Counted from the stretch's first letter, positions 54,005-63,364 are shown. The stretch is 64,000 nucleotides of DNA from Crocinitomicaceae bacterium (GCA_029238665.1 JAQWFQ010000002.1:46868-110867); one strand, 5' to 3'. The notes: generated by a model from the sequence alone, not told the origin. Numbers and translations: made by a program.

Positions 54005-54448
54005 TTAAGTAATCTTCAAAGGAATAGATTTATAGAACAACTGATTAGTGATTGTGGCACCAGTGGAGACATTATTGTTTATAATATTGGTTTTGAGAGA
54101 GGTAAAATAAATGATCTTATAGAAGTGTTCCCTCAATATTCAAAAGAGTTGAGTGGGATTGTTAATCGTCTAAAAGACTTGATGATTCCTTTTCAACAGA
54201 AATGGTATTATACCCCCGAAATGAGAGGAAGTTATTCAATAAAGTATGTTTTACCCGCACTTGTTCCTGAACTTTCATATAATAATCTTGAAATTAAAGA
54301 AGGTGGTGCTGCATCCAATACTTTTCTTTCTATGGTTAATGGAACCTTTGAGGGTGATGTTAAAGAAACAAGGAGACAACTATTGGAGTACTGTAAGTTA
54401 GATACTTACGCTATGGTTAAAATTCTGGAGAAACTACTGCAGGTGTAA
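54005..54448 (+). pseudogene. DUF2779 protein fragment, C-terminal part
   Basis: An open frame after an in-frame stop at 54002 has no proper start codon and encodes about 147 residues. It contains GDIIVYNIGFERGKINDLIEVFPQY, LKDLMIPFQQKWYYTPEMRGSYSIKYVLPALVPELSYNNLEI, GGAASNTFL, and ends EYCKLDTYAMVKILEKLLQV. This is the C-terminal module of DUF2779 proteins. The YCKLDTYAMVKIL end resembles the last motif of DEDD-type exonucleases. The N-terminal nuclease part of the family is missing, so this is a gene fragment. It may have arrived by transfer. The frame preserves the family motifs well, suggesting recent decay. Confidence 0.7.
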
Positions 54449-54554
54449 AACTGATTTTTGAAAAAAATTGAAAAATTTTTAAATTTAACTTTTAGACTTT
54501 TCTCAATTTTATATCAATTTTTGGCAAAATTTTCAGACGACTCTGAGAGGGTCC

Positions 54555-54680
54555 ATGGGAAGTGATACCAGATTATTGTCATCTCACACTTCAATGAAGG
54601 TATTAGAAAACCACTACATCAATCCACTTTTATTAAACGTTGAAGAAGAGAAACTAATGAAGGTTAAAGTCTTTGGATAA
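54555..54680 (+). pseudogene. Possible C-terminal remnant of a tyrosine recombinase
   Basis: The 41-codon frame contains LLSSHTSMKVLENHYINP, which resembles the box II motif of phage-type integrases (H-x-S-x4-E-x-H-Y with the Tyr nucleophile ten residues after the His). The frame stops 21 residues after that Tyr, and no earlier catalytic Arg is visible in the AT-rich upstream DNA. Short matches like this are weak evidence. The rest of 54449-54771 is A+T-rich and holds nothing else I can support. Confidence 0.3.
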
Positions 54681-54771
54681 TTCGTATTTTATCTAACACA
54701 AGAGTCTAGCACGTATAACACAAAAAGGGTTATATTTTTGTAACTACTTGAAAATGAATGAATAAAATTGT

Positions 54772-55059
54772 ATGAAATTGGGTGATGAGGAGTGTTATGA
54801 GGACGAATTCACAAATTTAATGGTTACTATTTATCCCAACCCTGCTGCCGATCTTATCGCAATTCAAATTGGTGGACTCGTAAAAGAAAATTTATCCATA
54901 GAAATGATTGACCTAAAAGGAGCGGTTGTTGGAAGTCATCAAATTAATGCTGGTCAAACAATTGCTTATTTCGATGTTTCCACAGTGTATGCAGGAAGCT
55001 ATTTTATTCGAATATCAAACGGTGATTATCAAACCATACGCAAAGTGATGGTCAAGTAG
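54772..55059 (+). pseudogene. Orphan T9SS type A sorting domain (3' remnant)
   Basis: This 95-residue frame is almost entirely a T9SS C-terminal signal: LMVTIYPNPAADLIAIQIGG, then IEMIDLKGAVV and STVYAGSYFIRISNGDYQTIRKVMVK. There is no signal peptide, so the piece alone could not be exported by T9SS. An in-frame stop lies nine bases before its Met. It may be the tail of a broken cargo gene, possibly the YHYH-family gene whose head lies 0.9 kb upstream, with the DUF2779 piece between them. It is followed by a terminator. Confidence 0.65.
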
Positions 55060-55082
55060 CCCTCCTTTTTACTTATAACAGT

Positions 55083-55108
55083 CCTCTGATGAAAGTCAGG
55101 GGCTTTTT
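55083..55108 (+). terminator. Intrinsic terminator after the orphan sorting domain
   Basis: CCTCTGA and TCAGGGG pair (one G-U) around a six-base loop, followed by CTTTTTT. Confidence 0.7.
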
Positions 55109-55146
55109 TGTTTGAAGTTTGTGATATTCAAAGCAATTAGAATGCG

Positions 55147-55154
55147 TACCTTTA
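55147..55154 (+). promoter_or_regulatory. -7-like box for the radical SAM gene
   Basis: TACCTTTA matches seven of eight positions of TAnnTTTG, 18 bases before the TTG start. It lies inside a short in-frame window that has no ATG, which supports TTG as the real start. Confidence 0.35.
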
Positions 55155-55172
55155 TTAAAAGTCCTCTATACG

Positions 55173-57356
55173 TTGAAAGATATTCTCCTTATAACTCCCC
55201 CGTTTACACAGCTAAACACTCCATACCCAGCAACGGCCTACTTAAAAGGGTTTTTAAATACAAAAGGCATCTCTTCCTTTCAAATGGACTTAGCAATCGA
55301 AGTTTTGTTGAACTTGTACTCAAAAAAACAGTTGACATACCTCTTCAGTACGGCCTTTGAGAACGATAGAATTATAAGCGAAAATGCCACGCGTATTTAC
55401 CATTTAAGAGAAGACTACCTCAAACTTATTGATGACGTTATTGCATTTTTACAAGGGAAAAATAAAACCCTCGCAAGACAACTTTGTACAGACAGTTTTC
55501 TTCCTAGAGCAGCTCGATTTGACCAGCTCGATGATATGGACTGGGCCTTTGGAAATATGGGGCAACAAGATAAAGCAAAACATTTTGCAACCCTTTTTCT
55601 AGAAGACATTTCCGACTTTATTGTTGAATGCGTCGATGAAAACTTTGGTTTTAGTCGCTATGCAGAACAGTTAGGAATGAGTGCAAATTCCTTTGATGAA
55701 TTGTACGGAGAACTTCAGCAAGAAATCACTTTTATTGACACCATAACGCTTGAAATATTATCCAAACGGATTGAGTCGATACAACCTAAATTGGTTTGTT
55801 TGTCCGTGCCATTTCCTGGAAACTTATACAGTGCATTCAGGTGTGCGCAATTTATTAAAACAAACTATCCACATATTGCAATTGCTATGGGGGGTGGTTA
55901 TCCGAATACAGAATTACGATCTGTAAACGATAAACGTGTTTTCGAATTCGTTGACTACATTACACTCGACGATGGCGAACTGCCAATAGAACTGCTACAC
56001 AAAAAGGTGCTTGATCCTAATCACACAGAGTTAAAACGAACGTTTTTGCTTGAGAACGGTGTTGTTACTTATAATAATTCATCGAGTAAAGCAGACTATA
56101 AACAAGCATATGTTGGGACCCCTGACTATTCTGATTTATTACTGGAAAACTATTTATCTGTTATCGAAATTGCTAATCCGATGCATAGCCTTTGGAGTGA
56201 TGGGCGTTGGAACAAACTTACAATGGCACACGGCTGTTATTGGGGTAAATGTACCTTTTGCGATATTTCCCTAGACTACATCAAACTATACGAGCCTGTA
56301 GCTGCATCTATGCTGGTTGATCGCATGGAGCAAATTATTGAGCAAACAGGAGAAAGCGGATTTCATTTTGTGGATGAAGCTGCACCTCCTGCATTAATGA
56401 AGTCGTTGGCTTTGGAAATCATTAAACGAAACCTCATTGTTACTTGGTGGACAAATATACGGTTTGAGAAAAGTTTTACGAGCGACTTGTGTCAGCTTCT
56501 AAAGGCTTCAGGTTGTATTGCAGTATCTGGAGGGCTAGAAGTTGCTTCAGACCGGTTATTAAATCTAATTGATAAAGGTGTATCGGTAGCACAAGTGGCA
56601 CAGGTAGCACAAAACTTTACCGATTCTGACATTATGGTTCACTCCTATTTAATGTTTGGTTTTCCAACACAAACCCAGCAGGAAACAATGGATAGTTTAG
56701 AAATGGTTCGTCAACTTTTTGAGTTAGGGATTATTCAATCGGGGTTCTGGCATCAATTTTCACTTACAGCACATAGCCCAATTGGGAAGAAGCCTGAAGA
56801 CTATGGGCTTACTCCTAGGTATGAAGAAATCAATTTTGCCAACAACGACATTCAGTTTACCGATCAAACAGGAATTGACCATACCCTATTTAGTTTTGGG
56901 TTAAAAAAATCACTGTTCAATTTTATGCATGGTATTGGCTTTGAACTTTCTGTTAATGATTGGTTTGACTTCAAGGTCCCTGCAACAACAATACCCCCTA
57001 CCTTTATTGAGCAGTGTTTACAGCAAAGTGATGCATTTGTTTTTAAACCAAACGCAAAAATTATTTGGTTAGGCAATCAGCCAATAAGTTCTGTTTTCAC
57101 CAAACGTAAACAATCAGAAACGTGGGAAATGATGGAGCTTTCCTTTTTCTCCAAAATCAACTCGTTCTCTATAACAGTAGATGCCGAACAAGGGAGGTGG
57201 TTAGAAAAGACATTGAGAAAAGTAACGGTTTTTGAATCGCCAAAAACATTAGCCGAACTTAAACATGATTTCGAAATTCACCTTGAAAACTTTGAACTGT
57301 TTTGGTTTTCTAAAGCCATAATACAACTGAAAAAAAACGGGTTCTTAACGCTCTAA
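55173..57356 (+). CDS. B12-binding-type radical SAM protein
   Basis: This 727-residue protein starts at TTG (MKDILLITPPFTQLNTPYPA); the nearest in-frame upstream codon after the stop at 55122 is no ATG. Residues 1-300 are a B12-binding-like Rossmann region (LVCLSVPFPGNLYSAFRC, AMGGGYPNTELRS), but the canonical D-x-H-x-x-G cobalamin motif is not visible. The radical SAM core holds the cluster-binding cysteines in HGCYWGKCTFCDI (near 354, 359 and 362), spaced CX4CX2C. Then come ISGGLEVASDRLLNLIDKGVS and MVHSYLMFGFPTQTQQET. The C-terminal region of about 200 residues is unknown. Substrate unknown; methylation or a radical rearrangement is likely for this class. Confidence 0.82.
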   Translation: MKDILLITPPFTQLNTPYPATAYLKGFLNTKGISSFQMDLAIEVLLNLYSKKQLTYLFSTAFENDRIISENATRIYHLREDYLKLIDDVIAFLQGKNKTLARQLCTDSFLPRAARFDQLDDMDWAFGNMGQQDKAKHFATLFLEDISDFIVECVDENFGFSRYAEQLGMSANSFDELYGELQQEITFIDTITLEILSKRIESIQPKLVCLSVPFPGNLYSAFRCAQFIKTNYPHIAIAMGGGYPNTELRSVNDKRVFEFVDYITLDDGELPIELLHKKVLDPNHTELKRTFLLENGVVTYNNSSSKADYKQAYVGTPDYSDLLLENYLSVIEIANPMHSLWSDGRWNKLTMAHGCYWGKCTFCDISLDYIKLYEPVAASMLVDRMEQIIEQTGESGFHFVDEAAPPALMKSLALEIIKRNLIVTWWTNIRFEKSFTSDLCQLLKASGCIAVSGGLEVASDRLLNLIDKGVSVAQVAQVAQNFTDSDIMVHSYLMFGFPTQTQQETMDSLEMVRQLFELGIIQSGFWHQFSLTAHSPIGKKPEDYGLTPRYEEINFANNDIQFTDQTGIDHTLFSFGLKKSLFNFMHGIGFELSVNDWFDFKVPATTIPPTFIEQCLQQSDAFVFKPNAKIIWLGNQPISSVFTKRKQSETWEMMELSFFSKINSFSITVDAEQGRWLEKTLRKVTVFESPKTLAELKHDFEIHLENFELFWFSKAIIQLKKNGFLTL

Positions 57357-57435
57357 TGTTCATAACCTTGTGTTTTAAACACATGATTTTTCATTGCTTA
57401 TCAGTACCTTAGCATAAACTTAAACTAATTTTATT

Positions 57436-58137
57436 ATGAAAAATTTAGCTATTTTAGTTGGAGCATTTTTGATTTCAACGACAACGTTTGCTCAAAAAGC
57501 AACAACAGACAATCCTTTTTCTTTAGAGGGTTCAATGAGTTTAAATAACGGACTATCTTGGCAAGCGCCAACAGTTAGAGCTCGTTATTTTGTAAATGAT
57601 AATATTGCAGTTCGTGCATCTGTAGGATTAGGTGATGGTCTAGGTACAGCAATGTCTGAATCTCATTCATTTTATGAAAATGCTGACGGTACAGGAGCAG
57701 TTGGAACATTAGACATTAGCAGAAGTAGCTGGAATGCACAAGTTGGTGCTGAATACCACTTAAGTGGTACAGATAGAATGTCTCCATACTTTTCTGCAGG
57801 CATTAACTTTGGAGGTGGAAGCTCAACAGGAGTTACTACTGATACTGATGGAACAATGTACGTTGCAGGTTTAGCTGGAGAGCAAACAGGATCAGCATCA
57901 ATGTTTGGTGTTGGATTGGGGGCTGGAATGGATTTCTATGTGTTTGAAAACATATACGTAGGAGTTGAGTTGGGTCTTAGCTATGGTAGATATACTAACA
58001 GTGATATTACTACAACTTCAATGACAACAGCTGGAGGTACGACCGTGACGACGACTTCAGTAGAACCAGGTTCTAGCGCATCTTACTTAAACACAGGTGC
58101 TGGAAATGCAGCAGTTCGTTTAGGATGGAGATTCTAA
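57436..58137 (+). CDS. Outer-membrane beta-barrel protein
   Basis: This 233-residue protein has a signal peptide (MKNLAILVGAFLISTTTFAQ). The rest is a run of amphipathic strands with Gly/Thr/Ser-rich turns (NNGLSWQAPTVRARYFVND, AGINFGGGSSTGV), and the last strand ends NAAVRLGWRF with a terminal aromatic, as in outer-membrane barrels. Its size suggests an eight-stranded barrel like OmpA/OmpW types. Function is unknown. It has a strong terminator and a TACCTTAG -7-like box 23 bases upstream, so it is probably monocistronic. Confidence 0.85.
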   Translation: MKNLAILVGAFLISTTTFAQKATTDNPFSLEGSMSLNNGLSWQAPTVRARYFVNDNIAVRASVGLGDGLGTAMSESHSFYENADGTGAVGTLDISRSSWNAQVGAEYHLSGTDRMSPYFSAGINFGGGSSTGVTTDTDGTMYVAGLAGEQTGSASMFGVGLGAGMDFYVFENIYVGVELGLSYGRYTNSDITTTSMTTAGGTTVTTTSVEPGSSASYLNTGAGNAAVRLGWRF

Positions 58138-58156
58138 TGGAATTCTAAATAATATG

Positions 58157-58182
58157 AAAGGGGAGAATTAGTTCTCCCCTTT
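58157..58182 (+). terminator. Intrinsic terminator after the beta-barrel gene
   Basis: A perfect 11-base stem (AAAGGGGAGAA/TTCTCCCCTTT) with loop TTAG is followed by TTT. Confidence 0.85.
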
Positions 58183-58299
58183 TTTATGCTCAATTTTTCA
58201 AAGAGAATGCTCATTCGAGAGAAAGATAACCCTCAGAAAAATACACTCAAACTGTTACCTAGTACATTCGTTCCCCATCTAAAAAACACTTGTATAAAC

Positions 58300-58332
58300 A
58301 AAACGGTACTTACCAATGATAAGTACCGTTTT
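58300..58332 (-). terminator. Intrinsic terminator of recA
   Basis: A perfect 13-base stem (AAAACGGTACTTA/TAAGTACCGTTTT) with a seven-base loop lies 18 bases after the recA stop. Its minus-strand tail is T-rich. Confidence 0.8.
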
Positions 58333-58350
58333 ACGATATGCTATTAACCC

Positions 58351-59382
58351 CTATTCCGCTAGGGCAACCTCACCTTTTGGAGCAAGAGCGTCTTTAATTT
58401 TTTGTTCTAATTCATCCATCAACTCAGGGTTATCCTTTATAATGGTTTTAACAGCATCCCTTCCTTGACCTAACCTTGTTTCACCATAAGAGAACCAAGA
58501 TCCGCTTTTCTTCACAATATTCATATCAACGCCAAGATCTAAAATTTCTCCCACTTTAGAAATCCCTGCCCCATACATAATATCAAACTCTGCCTTTCTA
58601 AACGGTGGAGCAACCTTGTTCTTAACAATTTTTACACGTGTTCTGTTTCCTAAAACCTCATCACCGTCTTTAATTTGACTTGATCTACGAATGTCAATAC
58701 GGACAGAAGAATAAAACTTTAAGGCATTCCCTCCACTCGTTGTTTCAGGGTTACCGAACATTACACCGATCTTTTCTCGCAACTGATTTATAAAAATACA
58801 ACAGCAGTTGGCCTTATTGATTGATCCCGTTAATTTACGAAGTGCCTTAGACATCAACCGTGCCTGAAGCCCCATTTGAGAATCTCCCATTTCACCTTCA
58901 ATTTCAGCTTTTGGAGTCAAGGCCGCAACAGAATCCACAATTAATAAATCAACTGCTCCTGAGCGAATTAGATTGTCTGCAATTTCTAAAGCTTGTTCAC
59001 CATTGTCAGGTTGAGAAATCAATAAGTTTTCAATGTCAACCCCTAAGCTTTGCGCATAAAATTGATCAAACGCATGCTCTGCATCAATAAATGCTGCAAT
59101 TCCACCTTGTTTTTGAACTTCAGCAATGGCATGTATTGCCAATGTTGTCTTTCCTGATGATTCAGGGCCATATATTTCAACGACTCTTCCTTTTGGGTAG
59201 CCATTTACACCTAAGGCTAAATCTAAGGTTAATGACCCCGAAGGAATGACATCAATTTCTGTAATTGGTTCGTCACCTAACTTCATTACAGTTCCTTTCC
59301 CGTATGTTTTATCTAACTTATCCATTGTAGCTTGTAAAGCTTTCAATTTCTCTGCACTAACTTCTTTTCCTTTTACTGACAT
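58351..59382 (-). CDS. recA: Recombinase RecA
   Basis: This 343-residue ATP-dependent strand-exchange protein matches RecA throughout. It has the Walker [10 protein letters not shown] (residues 72-80), [36 protein letters not shown] (DNA loops L1), [40 protein letters not shown] (L2 and ATP contacts), and the acidic C-terminus. Length is typical. The A+T-rich leader of about 80 bases has a perfect TATATTTG -7 box. No obvious LexA-type operator was recognised. The gene is monocistronic with its own terminator. Confidence 0.98.
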   Translation of the reverse strand: MSVKGKEVSAEKLKALQATMDKLDKTYGKGTVMKLGDEPITEIDVIPSGSLTLDLALGVNGYPKGRVVEIYGPESSGKTTLAIHAIAEVQKQGGIAAFIDAEHAFDQFYAQSLGVDIENLLISQPDNGEQALEIADNLIRSGAVDLLIVDSVAALTPKAEIEGEMGDSQMGLQARLMSKALRKLTGSINKANCCCIFINQLREKIGVMFGNPETTSGGNALKFYSSVRIDIRRSSQIKDGDEVLGNRTRVKIVKNKVAPPFRKAEFDIMYGAGISKVGEILDLGVDMNIVKKSGSWFSYGETRLGQGRDAVKTIIKDNPELMDELEQKIKDALAPKGEVALAE

Positions 59383-59465
59383 ATCGTTTTGTTTTTATTT
59401 ATCGTGTACTCCCCCTGTTTCTAAACACTCTGGCTTACATCGAATGGTTGTTGTTTTATTTTCTA

Positions 59466-59473
59466 CAAATATA
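59466..59473 (-). promoter_or_regulatory. -7 promoter box of recA
   Basis: On the minus strand this reads TATATTTG, an exact TAnnTTTG match about 84 bases upstream of the recA start. No clear -33 partner. Confidence 0.45.
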
Positions 59474-59508
59474 ATTTCAGAAGTTCGTAAACTATTTACG
59501 TACTCCTA

Positions 59509-59973
59509 TTATCCCTTGTATACTTCTAAAATTTCTCGTGTGTGATCTTTCGTTTTTGGTTTTTCGATGATGGCTAAAATTTTATGGTTCTCTCCTAGAA
59601 TAAATGTTGTTCTATGAATGCCATTGTACGTTTTACCCATAAACTTTTTTGTTCCCCAAACGCCGTAAAGATTCAATAGCTCCCTTTCGGTATCTGCCAA
59701 CAACGAGAAGGGTAGGGTATATTTTTTGATAAAGCTCAAATGTTTCTTCTCTGTATCTGCACTTACACCTAAAATTACGATTCCTTCATTCTGAATAGCT
59801 TCATAATTATCTCGAATGTTGCATGCTTGCGCTGTGCACCCAGGAGTATTGTCTTTTGGATAGAAATAAATTACTACTTTTTTTCCAGTAAATTCAGTTA
59901 AGCTAACCGATTCTCCATGTTGGTTAACCGAAGTGAATTCTGGCGCTTGGTCTCCTATATTTAAATGCTTCAT
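59509..59973 (-). CDS. bcp: Thioredoxin-dependent thiol peroxidase (bacterioferritin comigratory protein)
   Basis: This 154-residue peroxiredoxin of the Bcp/PrxQ class has the peroxidatic Cys46 in NTPGCTAQACNIRDNY and the likely resolving Cys51 five residues on. The conserved FYPKDNTPGCT lead and the Arg near 120 (IHRTTFILG) help activate the Cys. It reduces hydrogen peroxide and organic peroxides with thioredoxin in the cytosol. Length is typical. The upstream promoter is well formed. It lies beside recA, but there is no sign of a shared transcript beyond the strand. Confidence 0.95.
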   Translation of the reverse strand: MKHLNIGDQAPEFTSVNQHGESVSLTEFTGKKVVIYFYPKDNTPGCTAQACNIRDNYEAIQNEGIVILGVSADTEKKHLSFIKKYTLPFSLLADTERELLNLYGVWGTKKFMGKTYNGIHRTTFILGENHKILAIIEKPKTKDHTREILEVYKG

Positions 59974-60017
59974 CTTTTTTGACTATTTTTTAATCACATT
60001 TTTGACGATTAATTAAT

Positions 60018-60047
60018 CAAATATACTTTCATTTTACAAACTAACAA
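60018..60047 (-). promoter_or_regulatory. -33/-7 promoter of bcp
   Basis: On the minus strand, TTG (60047-60045), a 19-base spacer and TATATTTG (60025-60018) form a good match to the Bacteroidota promoter pattern. The leader would be about 40 bases. Confidence 0.55.
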
Positions 60048-60094
60048 GATTTTAATCCTAAATTTTTATTTTTTCATTTAGCTATAAACAAAAA

Positions 60095-60118
60095 AAACGC
60101 CCCGTAAACAGGGCGTTT
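60095..60118 (-). terminator. Intrinsic terminator of the M1 aminopeptidase gene
   Basis: An 8-base stem (AAACGCCC/GGGCGTTT) with an eight-base loop is followed by a T run on the minus strand, 38 bases after the stop. Confidence 0.8.
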
Positions 60119-60156
60119 GATTCAAACTAATGTTTCTAAACTTACTCTTTCAAACT

Positions 60157-62766
60157 CTAATTTAATTCTGAGTATTTTGTCTTTACAGCTGTATAGCGTG
60201 TAATTTTAGCGCGTACTTGATCGGCATACGCAGCATCATTATTTGCTTCGTGCTTCTCCAATTCCAAGGTTAACTCATCTATTTTTTTATCTAAGAAGCT
60301 CAATAAATAGCTAACGTTTTGCGGTAAAAACATTTGCATATAAACACCTCCTTGTTGACCAGCGTTAGCATAAGTGGTATATGCCTTATCCATCACTTCA
60401 ATGTCTTGACGTGTTAAATAAACAGTCATTGAATTCAATACACCTAATTTATCAAACCCCTGAACAGTAACCCCACTTAACGCTTTGTTGAAAAAATCAA
60501 ATTGATTCGGTCCTGCAATGCCAGCATACAACTGTGCAATACCAGCAATCATTTTAGATGACTTTTCACTTTCTAATCCTTTTGCCAATTTCATTGCACG
60601 TTCAGCATCTTGTTTTCCGAGGTGTCTCAACGCTGTTGAAACAACTGAATATGATAAGTCAGTAGAAATGATTTGCTCGCACATTTCGGTTAGCACCTGT
60701 GCGTCTAGTCGTTTAGAAGCTGCGTTTAATGCTGCTACACGAACGGATGAATTCGGATCAGCTGTAACCATTGCTTGCAATAGCTCCATCCCTTGTGCTT
60801 TCATTTCATTTCGAAGTTTTCCAAACTTTCCAATTGCAAGAACTCGAATGTTCCAAAAAGGATCGTTTAATCCGTCTAAAATTAATTGCTGACCTATTGG
60901 CGACTTATCTTTAGTTCCTTTTAATATTCCTTCTTTTCGAGCGGCATAATTTCCACCGTGGTAATATTGATAGATGTATTGTGCTATTGTTTTATCTTCC
61001 TTTATTTTCGCCAACAACATGTTTTGATCGTCATAAAGAATTCCTTTTAACTCTCCTTTGTATGGAAATTCAAACGTTTCGTTTAATTCATCAATAACAA
61101 TTTTATGGATGTGCTTCCCCTCTGTATCAAAAATAGCAACCTGTGTTGGTAACTTGAATATTGGAAATTCGGAGAGGTCTTGTGCCTGCTCTACCGATAA
61201 GCTTAATACACTTGAAACCGTATCGTTTGACTGACTAAAAATCAAACTTGGGTGCCCTGAACCTAAATACCATTGATTAAAAAACCAGTTTAAATCTTCT
61301 CCTGAAACTTCTTCAAAAACCAATCGTAATTGATGAAATTCAGCAGCTTTAAATTTATTGTCCTCTAAAAATTTATTCAGTGCTAAAAAGAACGCATCGT
61401 CTCCCAAGTAATTTCTAAGCATGTGAAGAATACGCCCTCCTTTATTGTATGAGTGACCGTCAAACATCTGGTCTTTTTCATTGTAAGTAAACCATACTAA
61501 GTCATGGTACCCTTGCATTTTTGCAGATTGGTAATACCCATCAGCTTCGCCCTCAGCATTAAAGTCAGCTTCATCTACACCATATCGATGTTCATCCCAT
61601 AAATATTGTGAATAATTTGCAAAAGATTCATTCAGCGTTAAGTTTGACCACGATTCTGCCGTAACTAAATCACCAAACCAATGGTGAAATAACTCGTGAG
61701 CAATCGTTGATTGATCTGTTCCATCCAACAACTCTCTTTTATTTTTATAGGCATAGTCTCCAAAAATAACTGCACCTGTATTCTCCATTGCGCCCGAAAC
61801 ATAATCCCGCACAACAATTTGGTGGTACTTATCCCAAGGATATTCTACGCCTAACTTATTAGAAAAGAACTTTATCATTGCAGGAGTTTCTCCAAAAATG
61901 TCTTTTGCAAATTCTTCCCACTCAGGCTCTACATAATAATCTACCTCCATTATAGATCCATCCAATTTTGTGTATGAATCCTTTACAACCTTAAATTCTC
62001 CAATACCCATCATGAATAGGTAAGGTGCGTGTGGTAAGTCTTGTTTCCAATGGTCAACGCGTTTACCATCCGCTAAAATTTTACTTGACAGTAAACGACC
62101 ATTTGAAAGTGTTATGTATTTATTATCAACCGTAATAAATATTTCTTGCGTTGTTTTTGCATTTGGAGAATCAATTGTAGGGAACCATACAGAGCTTGCT
62201 TCCGTTTCTCCCTGTGTCCAAATTTGTGGCATTTTATTGCTATCTTCTCCTGTTGGATTAATAAAGTAAAGGCCTTTATCTGAAGTAATTGCTGCACTTC
62301 CTCCTGTTTCTCGTTCATCTGGACACGCAACGTAATCTATTGTAACCGTGTACGCATCATTACGCGTATAATTTCGATCTAAGAATATTTTTAAAACATC
62401 GTTCTTATATTCAAAATTCATACGTTTTTTATTCAACTCAACGTAGTTAATGATCATGCCTTTTGCATCCAAAATCAATTCATTCGAGGAATAAAAATGA
62501 GGTTTAGCAGTAATGTGGGCAACACCATGCATACGCGACTTAGACCAATCAAAACTTACCTCGAGTTTCGTATGTATTAAATCGGTAGCTACCGTTTCTG
62601 TTGCGCGGTAAACTTCACGTTGTTTTGGCAATTCATTTTCTTGTGCTTCAAGGCCTTCTGATATTTCACCTCCTTGCTTCTCAACAACTACATCAACATC
62701 ACGTGTTTTAATTGACCCACAAGAGCTCAAGATTAAAAGTGCTGCTCCAAAAAATATTTTCTTCAT
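60157..62766 (-). CDS. M1-family zinc aminopeptidase lipoprotein
   Basis: This 869-residue protein has a signal peptide ending in the lipobox LILSSC (Cys16). The substrate N-terminus loop is GAMEN (325-329), and the zinc site is HELFHHW (His357, Glu358, His361) with Glu380 in NLTLNESFANY. It is a full-length M1 peptidase that would remove N-terminal residues from peptides in the periplasm or at the outer membrane. The C-terminal 250 residues contain HEAT-like helical repeats (IAGIAQLYAGIAG). The intergenic region shared with the divergent biotin-carrier gene is 108 bases. Confidence 0.93.
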   Translation of the reverse strand: MKKIFFGAALLILSSCGSIKTRDVDVVVEKQGGEISEGLEAQENELPKQREVYRATETVATDLIHTKLEVSFDWSKSRMHGVAHITAKPHFYSSNELILDAKGMIINYVELNKKRMNFEYKNDVLKIFLDRNYTRNDAYTVTIDYVACPDERETGGSAAITSDKGLYFINPTGEDSNKMPQIWTQGETEASSVWFPTIDSPNAKTTQEIFITVDNKYITLSNGRLLSSKILADGKRVDHWKQDLPHAPYLFMMGIGEFKVVKDSYTKLDGSIMEVDYYVEPEWEEFAKDIFGETPAMIKFFSNKLGVEYPWDKYHQIVVRDYVSGAMENTGAVIFGDYAYKNKRELLDGTDQSTIAHELFHHWFGDLVTAESWSNLTLNESFANYSQYLWDEHRYGVDEADFNAEGEADGYYQSAKMQGYHDLVWFTYNEKDQMFDGHSYNKGGRILHMLRNYLGDDAFFLALNKFLEDNKFKAAEFHQLRLVFEEVSGEDLNWFFNQWYLGSGHPSLIFSQSNDTVSSVLSLSVEQAQDLSEFPIFKLPTQVAIFDTEGKHIHKIVIDELNETFEFPYKGELKGILYDDQNMLLAKIKEDKTIAQYIYQYYHGGNYAARKEGILKGTKDKSPIGQQLILDGLNDPFWNIRVLAIGKFGKLRNEMKAQGMELLQAMVTADPNSSVRVAALNAASKRLDAQVLTEMCEQIISTDLSYSVVSTALRHLGKQDAERAMKLAKGLESEKSSKMIAGIAQLYAGIAGPNQFDFFNKALSGVTVQGFDKLGVLNSMTVYLTRQDIEVMDKAYTTYANAGQQGGVYMQMFLPQNVSYLLSFLDKKIDELTLELEKHEANNDAAYADQVRAKITRYTAVKTKYSELN

Positions 62767-62849
62767 ACGTTATTAATTAATTCAACACAAATCTGGTGAA
62801 ATAATTTGAATTGTATCCAAATTTCTACAGCATCGGAAAGCTATTCTAT

Positions 62850-62857
62850 TAAATTTG
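62850..62857 (+). promoter_or_regulatory. -7 promoter box of the biotin carrier gene
   Basis: TAAATTTG is an exact TAnnTTTG match 17 bases before the start codon. No clear -33 element. Confidence 0.45.
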
Positions 62858-62874
62858 TACTAAATTGAGGATAA

Positions 62875-63342
62875 ATGGCAAATCGAATTTGGAATATAGA
62901 CGGTAGTGAAACAGTTGCGAGTGAAGGCGCAGTTATCAAATGGGAAGACCACATTTTCTTTACCCTGTCTTACAATGGGCAATCCTTCAAGGGAGAAATT
63001 CTTGAAGAAAAAACAGAGCGTAACTTCCTAAAACTTAAAATTAACCACCGCGTATTCGAAATTCGTAAAAAAGGAGAACTGGATGAATTAATCTCAGCGA
63101 TGGGCTTAGATGTTCCGAAAGTTAGAAAATTGAAAGAATTACAAGCCCCAATGCCTGGTAGAATTGTAAATATCGCTATCGTTGTTGGTCAAGAACTAAG
63201 CGTTGGTGACGAAATTCTATCCCTCGAAGCAATGAAAATGGAAAACGTCTTAAAAGCTGAAGGGGTTGGTGTTGTAAAAGCAATTAACTATTCCAACAAC
63301 GATGTTGTAGAAAAAGGTGCCGTTATTGTTGAATTTGAGTAA
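62875..63342 (+). CDS. Biotin carboxyl carrier (biotin/lipoyl attachment) protein
   Basis: This 155-residue protein has an N-terminal region (1-85) with no known motif and a C-terminal biotinyl domain (about 90-155). The attachment motif is EAMKMENVL with Lys121. The hairpin APMPGRIVNIAVVxGQ is also clear. It would carry carboxybiotin to a carboxyltransferase, as in propionyl-CoA or acetyl-CoA carboxylase. The carboxylase subunits are not in this window. The layout resembles the stand-alone carrier subunits of Bacteroidota acyl-CoA carboxylases. A gene for a large secreted protein begins 22 bases downstream. Confidence 0.9.
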   Translation: MANRIWNIDGSETVASEGAVIKWEDHIFFTLSYNGQSFKGEILEEKTERNFLKLKINHRVFEIRKKGELDELISAMGLDVPKVRKLKELQAPMPGRIVNIAIVVGQELSVGDEILSLEAMKMENVLKAEGVGVVKAINYSNNDVVEKGAVIVEFE

Positions 63343-63364
63343 CTTACTGTTTTAAACCCCTCCT

